Of a stretch of 64,000 nucleotides of DNA, positions 1 through 12,163 are shown piece by piece. The DNA is taken from assembly GCA_028551475.1 (NCBI GenBank), contig CM052362.1, forward strand, positions 17,280,021 through 17,344,020. The letters are read 5' to 3'. This stretch comes from Casuarina equisetifolia (Eukaryota; Streptophyta; Magnoliopsida; Fagales; Casuarinaceae). The notes below the pieces were generated by a model that searched no databases, was not told where the DNA came from, and worked only from the letters and a program-made list of their open reading frames with translations. A program made the translations under genes and the position numbers. Positions within the stretch are counted from its first letter, which is position 1; the number at the start of each line of letters is the position of its first letter.

Positions 1-825
1 TTTCTTGGTGTGTAGGGAGTGTTGAGAATTATTGTTCTATATTGGAAAGATAGGATCTTTAAGTATTTGTTAAATGTAAATTTGCCTTTCTAACTTATGA
101 GTTAGTTTTTGAGTGACTTTGGGTTTCTTAAAACTATCATTGTATGTGGGGGGACTGATGAGATATTGGGTGCATAGAGTTTTGGATCATGTACATGTTT
201 TGTACTAAGGGTTCGGGTAACCATGTACTAGAAGAACTTTTGCACCGTGTCAAGAAAAGAAGGAAAAACAAGAAAATATAATTACTTTTAGATGAACAAT
301 TAGCAAATAAAGATTAACAAAGTTCAATCTAAGGCATTCCCGTTATAGAAAGAAGAAATGATTGGAGGAAGATGTTGGATAGTATCGAATACAAGATGAC
401 TTGTGGCCCTATATACTCATTCATGAGTTTCAAGTTTACCTTATTATAAAGAAACTAAAAGTTTTCAAAGTTATTTCATAGCTCCAGCTTTAGGAAACTC
501 TCAAAGGTCTTAAGCATGATAAATCAAACTTATATCATTCACTATTATTTCCACATTCAGTTCTTCCCTATGACATTTGCTTGTCATTGTTTTATTTTAA
601 TAATTGGCGTTTCTCCCAAGTAAAAATTACTCATAATCAAAATTAATTATCATGTGCAAAATAAAGAGTGGAGAGAAATCTAGGAATGTTGCTAAAGTAC
701 TTTTACAATCAGTAAAAACTATTATCCTACAGGATTGATGCTAAATGCAGCATGTGGAAGGTATAGATAACAGATTCCCACCAATTATCAAATACATTGA
801 TCTTTGAAAGCTACATAACATAAAC
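1..825. repeat. 3' flank of HAK-A, duplicated near 35.4-36.3 kb
   Basis: AT-rich non-coding DNA downstream of HAK-A. It aligns by eye, with many substitutions and small indels, to about 35385-36330 in the same orientation. Examples are the shared strings 'gatgctaaatgcag' and 'agattccca' near 730-780 and 36240-36290. That block lies next to the HAK-D remnant, so the two are paired flanks of one old duplication. The first ~120 bases also resemble a second partial copy near 35195-35290. No gene is seen. Confidence 0.6.
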
Positions 826-924
826 ATCCTCCTACACTTCTTTTCTACGATTGAAATTGCGAAGGTTTTCTAATCACATAACAAAAGCAAATAAAAGAGA
901 ATAAGTCCAAACCAACCAAAATGT

Positions 925-3900
925 CTAGACCTCGTATGTCATCCCTACCTTGAGAAGTCGCTTGCGAGGAATCATGAATACTTCATCCGCCTGCCTCAAA
1001 CACCTTTTCAGCCAATTATAACCGTAATTTATAGCTAGTTTCTTCAAGCACGAAGACCCTGTTGAAGCCATCACCTCATTTTCACCCATTAGATGAACAA
1101 TATCCCCACATTTTAGTGCATCATCTACCATTCTCACCTCCCTTTGTATGATTTCTTCGGTAGTCCTTGTGATTTCGTTGTCATCGGACCCATTACACAA
1201 AGATCTGGTCTCTGACAACCTAGACATGAGCACATCTCTTTGTATGAACTCCTTCAACTGATTCACAAATATCTCCTTGAAAGACGTCCACTGAGTTCTT
1301 ACATCCCTATAACCATATCTTACAATACATCGAAAAATGCCAAGCTCATGAGGTTCTATTCGTTCAAACAAAAACCGATCTTCTGCAGGTACTATGTTGA
1401 TGGGTAGTGACTTGATTGAGACGAAGACAAGAATCGAGTGCAAAGTTGGGACATTGGCAACATAATGGGTGAATATTGGGGAGATGCCGTGGACAAGCTC
1501 AGTGTGAAACAGCGCAAGACCGGGGACGCGTTGGATGCTAGGATCAGAGGCTATCTCAACCAACTTCTGAGTAGAAACCTTGTTATCTAGCTCGTACTTG
1601 TACTTCTTGTTGTAGCCGTAATTCCATAAAACCATTATAGTCACCAGAGCGAAGGCGAATAACAACGGAAGGTACCCTCCATCAATAAATTTGTAGAGTA
1701 CGGAGCTCAAAAATAGGAGTTCGAAGAGCCCAATAGTTAGGGCATAGGTGATGATCAAATAGATGCTTGTCTTCCATATCATGATCATGACAAGGACAAG
1801 AAAAGTTGATGTGATTGTAAATACAAATGCCACTGCGATTCCTGTTGAAGAATATTGAGAGAAAATAATTAACATTTCAACATATAGGAAGTGTCAATAT
1901 TCAATCTAGTAGAACTCAAAAGAATGTGGATAGGAATAACGAACTACACACATTAATTGACTACTTTTTCTTCATTTTAGGGTGATTTGTTGCTTTGATG
2001 GCCTTTTTGTTAGAGTCAATCATGGTTCAAACAAGATCAAATTCAAATAGTAGTTTAGAGCATCTTCAATCCCTTAAATTAGATAAAGAAGATTTAGTGT
2101 TAGTTAATAAACCAAAATTTGATGTCCTACTTCAAAAAGAAAAAGAAAGAAAGAAAGAATGATCTATATTAAGTTTCAAGAAGTCACCGTATGCATTGCC
2201 GATCTTCAATGTATTTTTGAAGCAAAGAGTGACAAACACACAAGCTATCATTAGAAGGTTGTTGATCTCCGGTATATAAACTTGACCTCTGTATTTAGAG
2301 GATGTATGAACCACCTTGACCCGTGGGAAACACCCGAGTGCTAAAGACTGCTGAATGACTGAGAAGGAAGCTGAGATTAGTGACTGACTAGCGATGATGG
2401 CTGCCAGTACAGCCACAACAAACATTGGCCAATACACGGGTTCTGCATATATAAAGGAAGATCAGATGAATAGAAATGAAAGGCTAGATCAACGGCAAAG
2501 GAGGCCATGTTAAGGTCCAGTAAACGTACTTGGAACTGCACTATAGAAAGCATTGCTAACACTGTCACTGTGCTTCCGGAGATAGGAAGCTTGACCCATG
2601 TACTGAAGTACAATGGAGGGAAAAACCACAGTGCATGAGCTTATCCGAATTGAGAGAACGCTGAAGTGACCAAGATCGGCAAACAGGGCTTCAGAACCTG
2701 ATATTGTTTGATTATCATTCAATCATTAGTACATTATTAAAGGAAAAGTTTCTCAAGTAAGCCAAGCCAAACCTGCATCTTGTTCTCTAAAGGACAGCTA
2801 GGCATAACGAATGTTGTATTGTATAGCAACCAAAAAGAACTATTTCTCTTGAAGCTTCAAACTAAAGAATTTAACGAAGTAAGGACTATCTATTAGTGCA
2901 ACAGAAAAGGTTCACCAATTCATTCCATTTCCATTTTGTCTCTGCCATTCAAGTAATCAAAGAAAGGGAACTGTGTTGGAAAATTATTTGACGTACCTGT
3001 CAGGCATAGGATGACGCCTCCAAGCGAAATCCAGGCCGCCTTCTTATTCCTAATGAAGTAATCAACAATGTACATTGGATTGATTGCCTTGATAACCGAG
3101 GGATCATACCTCACAAAGTTGTACAAGCCAATGATTGCAATGAAAAGGAACCAAATTGTAAGTATTGGGGCAAAACTATAGCCAATTTTATCTGTCCCAA
3201 ACCTCTGAACTTGGAACAAAGCTATCAAGATGACCACAGAAACCCACATGATCGTATTATCAGTTAGAGAAGAAGCAGCTTCCTTAATTCCCCCCACTGC
3301 CGACAATACTGCACCCAGGACATTACGATGTATAAGCGCTACTTAGAATTCTACATAAAAGAGACCATGGTTAAATCATAGCTTGATATGCATGCCTACT
3401 TAATCAACTAAAAGAAATAATAAGAGATGTCAATCTGCTTCACCTGATATGCATGGGGTGAGGATTCCATCTCCAAGCACCATGGAGGTGCCAAGCATGG
3501 TCAAGAACAAGAGAAGGTATTTTGTAAACCGGTTATTCTCAAGCACGGACTTGACAAATGATGCCCTCTTGAGCCGTCTGTCTGGCACTTGTAGTCGATA
3601 GTTGGACACTTCTCTGTCTTCAGCCTGCTGGTTGGGCCTCAAACTGACCTTGGCGTAGCGGCATATCAGAGAATAGACGGCAAATGTTCCTCCTACAGCA
3701 AGAGTTGGGAATATGAATATTATTAATAAACAAGACTACAAAACAAGCCTTCAGTAACTGATTCACGGAGAACACCGCTATTAACAATCACAATCTAACT
3801 TCGATAATTTGACAAATAGAAATCAGTAAGCATGAGAGAAGATTACCTTCACCATTGTCGTTGGCTGCCAGAACTACGAAAACGTACTTGAACAGAGTAA

Positions 3901-4417
3901 TCAACAAAAGCGCGTAAAAGATAAGAGACAGCACCCCAAGTATGTCATCGTTGTGCTTGATTCCGTCAGGGAAAACCCCAGGTAACACATACAAAGGTGA
4001 TGTTCCCAGATCTCCATATACAACTCCGATACACTGGCATGCTAGTTTTATGACGGTTCCCCAGTCCCCGTCCTGAAGGCAGACACCATAGATAAAGATT
4101 GGAAAACCAAGAAAAAGTACAGAGATAGAAATGAAATAATAAAAGATCCGATAAAACAATAAAAGAACGTAGGATCTCTCATTTTTCTGATATACGAAAG
4201 GAGGGATTACCAGAGGACTTCTTGGGCTTCCATTTGAGGTGAACCTACTGGCCTCCATATCGAAGGAATCAAACTTCTTCCGAGAAAGCTTCGGACTTTT
4301 GAGTCCATGGTCAGTGCCATGCTGATGAACTTGCTGTTCTTCTTCTTCTTCTGGGTGATTTTCATGCTGTGTCTCTTCTTCTTTGATTTCACCACCGTTC
4401 ATTGCTCTCAAATCCAT
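925..4417 (-). CDS. HAK5: HAK5-like high-affinity potassium transporter (HAK-A), intact
   Basis: Plasma-membrane K+ transporter of the HAK/KUP/KT family, expected to carry out high-affinity K+ uptake, probably with H+. Coding exons on the minus strand are 4211-4417, 3847-4072, 3444-3692, 2997-3308, 2530-2697, 2188-2442 and 925-1841. All introns are GT-AG and the sum is 2334 nt, giving 777 aa, close to the ~785 aa usual for HAK5. The N-terminus is acidic (Glu-rich, residues ~10-30). The family motif [13 protein letters not shown] is at residues 85-97, [10 protein letters not shown] ends exon 3, and [13 protein letters not shown] is in exon 4. A long hydrophilic C-terminal domain in exon 7 ends KVGMTYEV. 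The ATG at 4417 opens the only frame joining correctly to exon 2; a second ATG lies five codons on. It is divergently oriented to HAK-B. Cluster I assignment rests on recalled similarity to AtHAK5. Confidence 0.93.
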
Positions 4418-4590
4418 CCTAACTCACAAAATGCTTCCGGCTTTCGAAGTCTCACGTTCACGATGTACCCACCATCTCTATTTCAGTTACGAAGTGGTTA
4501 GGATTGCTGGCCTGGAACACCTTCAATTCACATAGGAATATTCGGTGACGCGTAAATTACATCGAACTGGGAGGGACGCTTTGTTTCCCG

Positions 4591-4597
4591 ATTTATA
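4591..4597 (-). promoter_or_regulatory. TATA box of HAK-A
   Basis: TATAAAT on the minus strand, about 175 bases upstream of the HAK-A ATG. Transcription would start near 4565, leaving a leader of about 150 bases. Assigned from motif and spacing only. Confidence 0.5.
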
Positions 4598-4794
4598 ATG
4601 CCATTTGAATTTTCACTCTTTGTAACTTCTGATCAGACATTGAGAGACTAAAAGCCGTAACTTACAGGAAGATTAAGGATTTGACGTCGTTTAGAAAGCT
4701 AGTTCAGTAAAGAGTACATGATTCTAACAACCATGAGATCTGAAGTTCGAAATATAATATTAAAAAAAATTAATTTGATCAAATGGGTAAAGTC

Positions 4795-5083
4795 TTGATT
4801 AATAAATCTATCTCAATCAAATCCCGGATTAAAATCCTCATTAATTGCAAAATTTATGTCAATCAGATCGGAATTTGAAATCCTATTTAACTACAAAATG
4901 TATGTCAACCAAATCCCGGGTTAAATTTATGATTAATTACAAAATCTATATCAACAAATCCTGAGTTGTGCCACGTCACATTTTTTAAAATCTTGATTAA
5001 CTGTAAAATTTATGTCAATCAAATCCGGAGTTAAAACCCTATTTTAACTGCAAAATCTATGTCAACTAAATTCGGAGTTGGTG
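4795..5083. repeat. Minisatellite, ~46-bp unit, about 6 degenerate copies
   Basis: Six imperfect direct copies of a ~46-bp unit containing variants of 'tatgtcaatcaaatc' followed by 'ggagttaaaatcct' and 'gattaactgcaaaat'. The fourth copy is longer and contains 'tgccacgtcaca', which has an ACGT core of the kind bound by bZIP factors. The array sits 380-670 bases upstream of the HAK-A start codon. No equivalent is seen upstream of HAK-B or HAK-C. Confidence 0.75.
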
Positions 5084-6180
5084 TTACATCGGCATCCATG
5101 CAACCAGTTACAGTATATATATATAAATGATTGTAAAAGTACATAAAAAAAATTCAGTTGAAAGCCAACAATATTAAAGGTTTGGCTTAAAAGAAAAAAA
5201 AAATTGGAACTTGGTTTCAGTTGATGTGGAAATTGATGCGGCACTGATCTCAGATCTGGTTAGAGATTGTATATTTTCATATTAAATAAGAAAAAAGAAT
5301 TTATGGTAGCCATTTGGTTGTGTACAATAACGCATGTAAAACAATATGACATTCTTAGTATTATTGGATATTATTATCATTATTTTCACAAAGGGAACAC
5401 TGTTGTCATGATGGATACATGTCATGTGCACCAAACTAAAAGCCAGAAATCATGAAGTTCAATTCAAAAACTAATAAGAATACAAGTTAAAAACCAAATA
5501 AAATGAAAGATAAAAAGAGATTAAATATAGTTATTGGATTGTTTTACGTTTGGGTTTGTTTGTTAGATAAAATTTTTGTTGTTGAGGTTGTTTTACATCA
5601 GGTTATCTTATTAGGTAAAATTTTATTCCTGATATGGAGTTTGTTATTTCATCTAAGTTTTTTTTTACCTTCTTCTTTGCACATGCTCATACTAATCATC
5701 GAAATATCCAAACTATTTTGATGTTCAGAAAGTAGCCCTCCAGCGAACTCAAGAACAAGGGATTCGGCTTTTTGGGAGCTTTAGATGCATTTTAATATGT
5801 CCTCTGGGCGGTTATAGTTAACATGTGCTCTAAGGATGTTTTTTAGAATGTATCTGCTGCATTGAGACCATAATACAATGGATTTGAATCTCATTTTGAG
5901 CTTTTGACCTAAGTTTAGTTCTCCCTAATTGCATTAAATAAGGGATTTAATGTATAAATCGGAGCATTTATTTGACAACAATACCCTCGTCAAAATTTCT
6001 TACTTATTATTCATATAAAATCATGAAGTATAAAGGATATACAATGCAAAATTATTTTTTTGGATCTAAACCCTAATACACCTTTGAATTTTTTTTTTTT
6101 TAAATAACTACCTAAGTACTGCAAAAGAAAAATTACATCACTTTCATCTGCCCATACATCTAAAATTGGAAAAAACCTTA
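5084..6180. other. Intergenic AT-rich DNA between HAK-A and HAK-B
   Basis: No reading frame with recognisable protein features and no clear repeat. Several A/T runs. Part of the shared upstream region of the divergent HAK-A/HAK-B pair. Confidence 0.5.
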
Positions 6181-6420
6181 TTTGTCGATAAACAAGATAA
6201 ACCATTACAAGAACAATGGGAGAAATTGATCCCAGATTGATGAACCAAAACAGATACAAAACCATCCTATATATCTACAAAAATACAACTTAAAAGCAAC
6301 AAACGTTTTTTGCACACTCTGTCCGAGGACGGTGGTCGACGCCAGCCATCCCCACCATCCTCTGTGTTGATCTGCGCGGTCAGGTTTTCACCAAAAAAAG
6401 GGGCTGAAGACAGTCCCTCT
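6181..6420. repeat. Border repeat, copy 1 of the HAK-B/HAK-C tandem unit
   Basis: About 240 bases closely similar, in direct orientation, to 11924-12163. Both contain 'gataaacaagataaaccatt', 'caagaacaatgg' and 'tcctctgtgttgatctgcg'. Copy 1 lies upstream of HAK-B and copy 2 between HAK-B and HAK-C. The ~5740-bp spacing is close to the 5535 bp between the HAK-B and HAK-C start codons, as expected at the edge of a tandem duplication. Origin of the sequence unknown. Confidence 0.75.
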
Positions 6421-8080
6421 GTGGACGTTGAAAGTATATGGCTATGAGTCATAGAATACTGCTGTTTGGGAGTTAGCTCTTGCATTTGGCTTGTACTTAT
6501 TGAATGCGGAATAATTTATTCTTTCTGAACATCTCTATTCATGCGTTTTGGTGCTCCTTGTTGTATGGTTAATGCTTGTTACTTTGCGATGCATGATAGA
6601 TGTACCTGAATAGGTTTGTTCGTCCTCGTTTTACGGCTTCTGCCTTCCATGTGGCCCTTGCGTTGTGGTTGTCAGCGCGCTTGCTCTTTATGTCGCTATT
6701 TATGTCCATGTTTTCTGACTTCCGCTCAAAATATTTTTCTTCTGTGTTCTACGTGAGCTTCTTCCTTTTTAGCATCGCGATCCTGTGGTTCTCTTTTAGA
6801 GAGGCAAAAATTTACCCACTTTTGCATTTTTATGTTTTGATTGCAGTCCCATCCCGATGTTAAGAAGGATTCGCAAGTTAGTGAGAAGCGCTGGTGCCTT
6901 CAGTTTTCACTCGTAGTGAGTAATCAATCCTTAATGATCTTTATGTTTGCTTTTTTACGAGTGGAGTAACTTTTGTATTCATTTTTATTGTATCTTTCCA
7001 AATTGCGTATGCTTTCAAAGGCCGCGTGAAGTTTTTGACTTGCTTCCAAGTTGAAAACTACTGATGGGTTGTCAACAAAGTCTTGTTTTGTGAATCAAGT
7101 GCGGAAAGGTATGCTCAATTCTGTTTTATTGGATTATAGAAAGTATCGGAAAATCATTGACTGTGATTGTTCTTCAATTAAATGGATTTGTCTTGACGGT
7201 TGCTTCTACACTGAATTACTGCGAAATGCATACTCCTGATCACTATGTAGTTGATCGTAATGGATTAGACTGTCTCTGCCAATTCCTTTTCACCGTTGGA
7301 TAGTGTATTTTACTTTTAATAAACAAGGTTAAAGTCTATCCCTTTTGAGAATAGGATTGAAAAAGTGTTTCAAGCTTACACAAAAAAGACATTGCATATT
7401 TCACGTGCATCTATTGAAAAACTATTATTGAACCATATTTTCCAATATTTTCACGGTACACAAATAAAATTTAGTTTTTGAAATATTTATCAAATCGAAA
7501 CATTATTAAACACAACTAAATTCCTCCTACCAATGAGAAAAAAAAAAAAATTGGATGAAGAGCACCCAACGGGTCCCACGCTTAAAGCCCTATTGGAAAC
7601 CATAATGAAGAAACTACTGGTTGTGGAAGACTCCCATGGCGTGGTGTATTCACAATTGCTATTCTTAATGTTTTACAAGTTTTACTGCTATTTGTATCTT
7701 TGTATGAATGAAAAGGAGAGATGAGGATGTCTAATGACTTACGGCCCAAAAAGAGTAAGGAATGAAAATAATGGCTCACAACACAACATTTTACAACAAA
7801 AACGTCTAGAGATGTGAAAAAGTTGCATTCCTTGATCTAGACGTCCACTGGAGGTTCACTTTCAAAACATCAATTTGAGTTTCAATATTTGATGCCAATG
7901 CAACCGTCGTTATAAAAGCTTCTCTTATAAACACTAAATTAAGCTTGCTACGAGTAGTGGTGTGCAGGTTAAGCAAGAAATACAGAGTGGCATAAACAAT
8001 AAGACAAGGAGTCAGGTTTCTCTTCTCCGAAACTAGCATGTTATTGTGTAACTCCATATCAATGCAGCATTTATTAACCC
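6421..8080. other. Upstream region of HAK-B
   Basis: No gene recognised between 6421 and ~7330. From about 7340 the sequence matches the HAK-C upstream region (from ~13205), starting at 'gagaataggatt' and 'aagtgtttca', with gaps. This shows that the duplication carried promoter sequence as well as the coding region. Confidence 0.5.
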
Positions 8081-8090
8081 TCTATTTATG
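8081..8090 (+). promoter_or_regulatory. TATA-like element of HAK-B
   Basis: 'tctatttatg' lies ~55 bases before the HAK-B ATG and is conserved upstream of HAK-C at 13579-13588. It is a weak TATA match; position and conservation between the two copies are the support. Confidence 0.35.
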
Positions 8091-8139
8091 AGGGAGGCGT
8101 GTTGACATGGTTTTCTAAGGGATAGTGAGTTTGAAAGTA

Positions 8140-11100
8140 ATGGAAGGTGGAGATGGCATGCCAGTGGAAAGGTTAGGGGAGGCGAATCTCGTTGAAGAAG
8201 AAGAAGAGCAGAAGGTTCAAGGGCATTCTGTTGACCATGGGCTCAAAAGCCAGGTGCTTTCTTCGAAGAAGATTGATTCCTTCTATTTAGAGGCTGGTAC
8301 GTTTAGCTTGAATGAAGGCCCTGGTCATTATCAGGTAAACTCTTATTTTGTATAAGAAACGGGAAGATCCGCCATTGCTTACTGTGTTTGCTGTTTTCCT
8401 CCTTTTTCTTTATGAGTGCATTTGGGGTTTCCAATATCTTACTCAAGCGTCTGGCTTCAGGGCGGAGACTGGGGAACCATCATCAAGCTAGCATGGCAGA
8501 GTATCGGAGTTGTATACGGTGATTTGGGAACGTCACCTTTGTATGCTTTTCCAGGCATTTTCCCAAATGGGTTTGAGCACAATGATGACATACTTGGGGT
8601 GCTGTCTCTTATCTTTTATTCTCTCACGTTGGTTTCCTTGATCAAATATGTTTTCATAGTTCTGGCAGCCAACGACAACGGTGAAGGTAATCTTCTCTGT
8701 TATGCTTAACCATCTTTTGTTCGTGGAATTGTTCAAGTTCTTTGGCTCTCATTGTCATTTCGATTTCCGTGCTTACAAGAAAAAAGTCGAGCAACAAATT
8801 CTCATTGAACCATTCATACGGTGGATATTTGGTAAGCATTTGTGTGGATATTGTTGTAGGAGGAACTTTTGCTCTGTATTCTCTCATATGCCGCTACGCG
8901 AAGGTCAGCATGAACCCCAACCAGCAGATCGAAGACAAAGAAGTGTTGAACTTTGGGCTAGAAATGCCAAACCGACGGCTCAAGAGGGCATCCTTTGTCA
9001 AGTCCATTCTTGAGAACAACCATACACTAAAATACTTCATGTTGTTCATGACCATGCTTGGCACCGCCATGGTGCTTGGAGACGGAATCCTCACACCATG
9101 CATATCAGGTACAGCAGAGTAAAGTCTCCAGTTATTTATTTTAGTTAATAAAAAAAGGCATGCAAACGGAATATTGCGTGTCCACACACTACTCGTATCC
9201 AGAATTCTAATTAACAAATCTACAATATGGTGTCCAGGTTGCAGTACTGTCGGCAGTTGGGGGGATTCAGGAAGCTGCTACTTCTCTTACCGATAATATG
9301 ATCATGTGGATTTCCGTGGTCATCTTGATAGTTTTGTTCCAAATTCAGAGGTTTGGGACTGATAAAATTGGCTATGGTTTTGCTCCGGCACTTACAATGT
9401 GGTTCCTTTTCATTGGATGCATTGGCTTGTACAACTTTGTTGCGTATGATCCGGGTGTTATCAAGGCACTCAACCCAATGTACCTTGTTGAATATTTCAA
9501 AAGGAATAAGGAGAACGCCTGGATTTCTCTTGGAGGCGTAATACTCTGCCTAACAGGTGTGTAAGAATAATTTTCCGACATTGTTCCCATCTTTTAATCA
9601 TTTGAACGCATAGAGACAATCAAATATAGAAAAGGACCTTTTCTGTTGTGCCATTACTTGTTACTAAATGCTGATAAAAAATTTCAGGTTCTGCAGCCTT
9701 GTTTGCTGATCTTGGTCACTTCAACATACGCTCAATTCAGATAAGTTCATGTGCTGTAGTCTTTCCCTCCGTTGGTCTTGCCTTCTTTGGTCAAGCTTCA
9801 TATCTCCGGACGTACAATCAGGATTCTAGCAATGCAGTCTATAAATCAGTTCCAAGTACGTTTACTGGTTCTCAACATCGCCTCCCTTGTAGCAGATCTT
9901 GCATTTTACTTGTTTTGATCAGATCTTCCATTATGTATACAGAACCGGTGTATTGGCCGATGTTTGTAGTGGATGTAATGGCGGCCATCATTGCTAGTCA
10001 ATCGTTAATCTCAGCTTCCTTCTCCATCGTCCAGCAGTCCTTAGCGCTTGGGTGTTTCCCACGGGTTAAGGTAGTTCACACATCCTCTAAATACAAAGGA
10101 CAGGTTTATGTACCCGAGGTCAACACAATTCTCATGTTGGCTTGTGTGGGTGTCACTCTTGGCTTCAAAACCACATTGCAGATCAGCAACGCTTATGGTA
10201 AGTACTAGAAACAGAACGCAGAAGCACAACTTTAGGTTTGTTGGTCCAGTGTTCCTTTGCCTTTTTTTTTTTTTTTTTTCAATCCCTCTAATTTCAGAAA
10301 TTGAGGGTTGTCTTGTCTAGACCATTATTCAATTTTCATCTTATTATGAAATGTGATTACCTATAATCAAACGCCATCAGATAGCCCGAAAATGAATAAA
10401 GGCAGTCAATCAATGTCGTAACATAGTTTTCACTCTACAGTGTTCACGTTGTGTTCCTTGGTTGTCCTAAATCCATTACTTGTTATAGTTATCTGGCTGA
10501 TTTTTGCTCTCTTGTTGTTTGACAGGAATTGCGGTGGCTTTTGTTTTTTCAATCACGTCTTCATTTCTTGTCCTTGTAATGATCATTATATGGAAGACAA
10601 GCATCTACTTAGTCATCATTTATGCCCTAACTATCTGGCTTTGGGAGCTCGTACTTTTAAGCTCAGTGCTCTACAAATTTACTGATGGAGGGTACCTTCC
10701 TTTGTTATTCGCCTTGATTCTTGTGAGCGTAATGTTTATATGGAACTACGGTTACCGCAAGAAGTACATGTACGAGTTAGCTAACAAAGTATCTACTGAG
10801 AAATTAGTTGAGCTAACCTCTGATCCTAGCATCCATCGGGTCCCCGGTCTTGCTTTATTTTACTCTGAGCTTGTCCAAGGCATCTCCCCAGTATTCAACC
10901 ATTATGTTGCTAAAGTCCCAGCCTTGCACTCAGTTTTTGTCTTCGTCTCAGTCAAGTCACTGCCCATCGGCAAAGTCCCTCGAGAAGAGCAGCTTTTGCT
11001 TCAACGAGTAAAGCCTCATAATCTAGGTATTTTCCAATGTATCGTGAGGTATGGTTATAAAGATGGAAGAACAGAGTGGGAGTGTTTTGAGGAGATGTTG

Positions 11101-11442
11101 GTGAACCAGTTGAAGGAGTTCATACGAAAAGATGTGCTCGTGTCTAGGGTGCCAGCCACAAGAGCTCTGTCAAATGGGTCAGATGATAACGAAGATGCAC
11201 AGATAATCGAAGAAACTTTGCAAAGAGAGGTGGGAATAGTGGATGATGCATTAAAATTTCAAGATGTTGTTTATATAATGGGTGAAACTGAAGTGATGGC
11301 TTCGGAGGGATCGAATCTTATAAAGAAAATAGCCATAAAGTACTGCTATAATTGGTTGAGAAGATGTGTGAGGCAGGCAGATGAAGTTTTCATGATTCGT
11401 CGTAAGCAGCTTATCAAGGTTGGGATGACTTATGAGATCTAG
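8140..11442 (+). CDS. HAK5: HAK5-like high-affinity potassium transporter (HAK-B), intact
   Basis: Second complete HAK/KUP/KT K+ transporter of the cluster. Coding exons are 8140-8334, 8461-8686, 8860-9108, 9245-9556, 9688-9855, 9943-10197 and 10526-11442, all with GT-AG introns. The sum is 2322 nt, giving 773 aa. Exons 2-7 have exactly the same lengths as in HAK-A (226, 249, 312, 168, 255, 917), so the genes are paralogues with a conserved structure. [13 protein letters not shown] is at residues 81-93, [10 protein letters not shown] at the exon 3-4 junction, and the C-terminus is KVGMTYEI. The start is the ATG at 8140 (MEGGDGMP); an in-frame GTG 15 bases upstream is not a plausible plant start. 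Nearest relative in the window is HAK-C, which is nearly identical over long stretches of exons 3, 4, 6 and 7. The substrate is inferred from the family. Confidence 0.93.
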
Positions 11443-11923
11443 AGATTCTGGAAAATTTGGTGTCATTTTCTTTTGCTTGTTTTGTTATGGAACTAGCAAC
11501 CTTTTCGATTAGAATCACAGAGAAATTTATGGGCATGAATGTCATGATATTGCTGCTAGTATATTCATAATACGTAGTTTCTTGGACATCAATACATTTG
11601 GTTATTAATGTGTTCAATATCGTATCGGACCACGCATACGACGTATAATGATTTGTGATCGAAACCCCATCACTTGCCATCAAACGCCATCACATGCCAT
11701 CAAACGCCATCACGTATGGAGCATGCAAGAGGCATTTTCTTCCATGCATTTTCCAAAACGGGGTGGCTTTAATTCACTTCTCATAACATATTCCCATCGT
11801 CGCTTGGAGGTTTTCCTTCGGGAGCAAACTAGTACTCCTAACGGTGAGCATATCGACTTATGCTAAGGGTAGTGATATAACATGTGTTTGCGTCATTCTA
11901 CTCACGAAACTGGATAAAAATTG
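11443..11923. other. 3' flank of HAK-B with a short direct repeat
   Basis: Non-coding. Shared with the HAK-C 3' flank (20500-20995), including the 'acgcatacga' region near 11632 and 20957. At about 11664-11712 a ~20-bp unit containing 'gccatcaaacgccatcac' occurs about 2.5 times in tandem. No gene is seen. Confidence 0.5.
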
Positions 11924-12163
11924 GTTTGTTGATAAACAAGATAAACCATTACAAGAACAATGGAAGAAATTGATCCCAGATTGATGAATCAAAACAGATA
12001 CAAAGCCATGCTATATATCTACAGAATACAGCGTGAAAGCAACAAACGGGTTCTGCACACTCTGTCCAAGGACGGTGGTCGACATAGGCCATCTCCACCG
12101 TCCTCTGTGTTGATCTGCGTGGTCGGGCTTTCACCAGAAAAGGGGCTGAAGGCACTGTCCCTC
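11924..12163. repeat. Border repeat, copy 2 of the HAK-B/HAK-C tandem unit
   Basis: Direct copy of 6181-6420 (see that entry), between HAK-B and HAK-C. It contains the shared strings 'gataaacaagataaaccatt' and 'tcctctgtgttgatctgcg'. Apparent reading frames across it differ from copy 1, so it is unlikely to be coding. Confidence 0.75.

Noticed and set aside
8681-9013. Plus-strand frame overlapping HAK-B intron 2 and exon 3
   Set aside because: Out of frame with the transporter and explained by the correctly spliced HAK-B exons.
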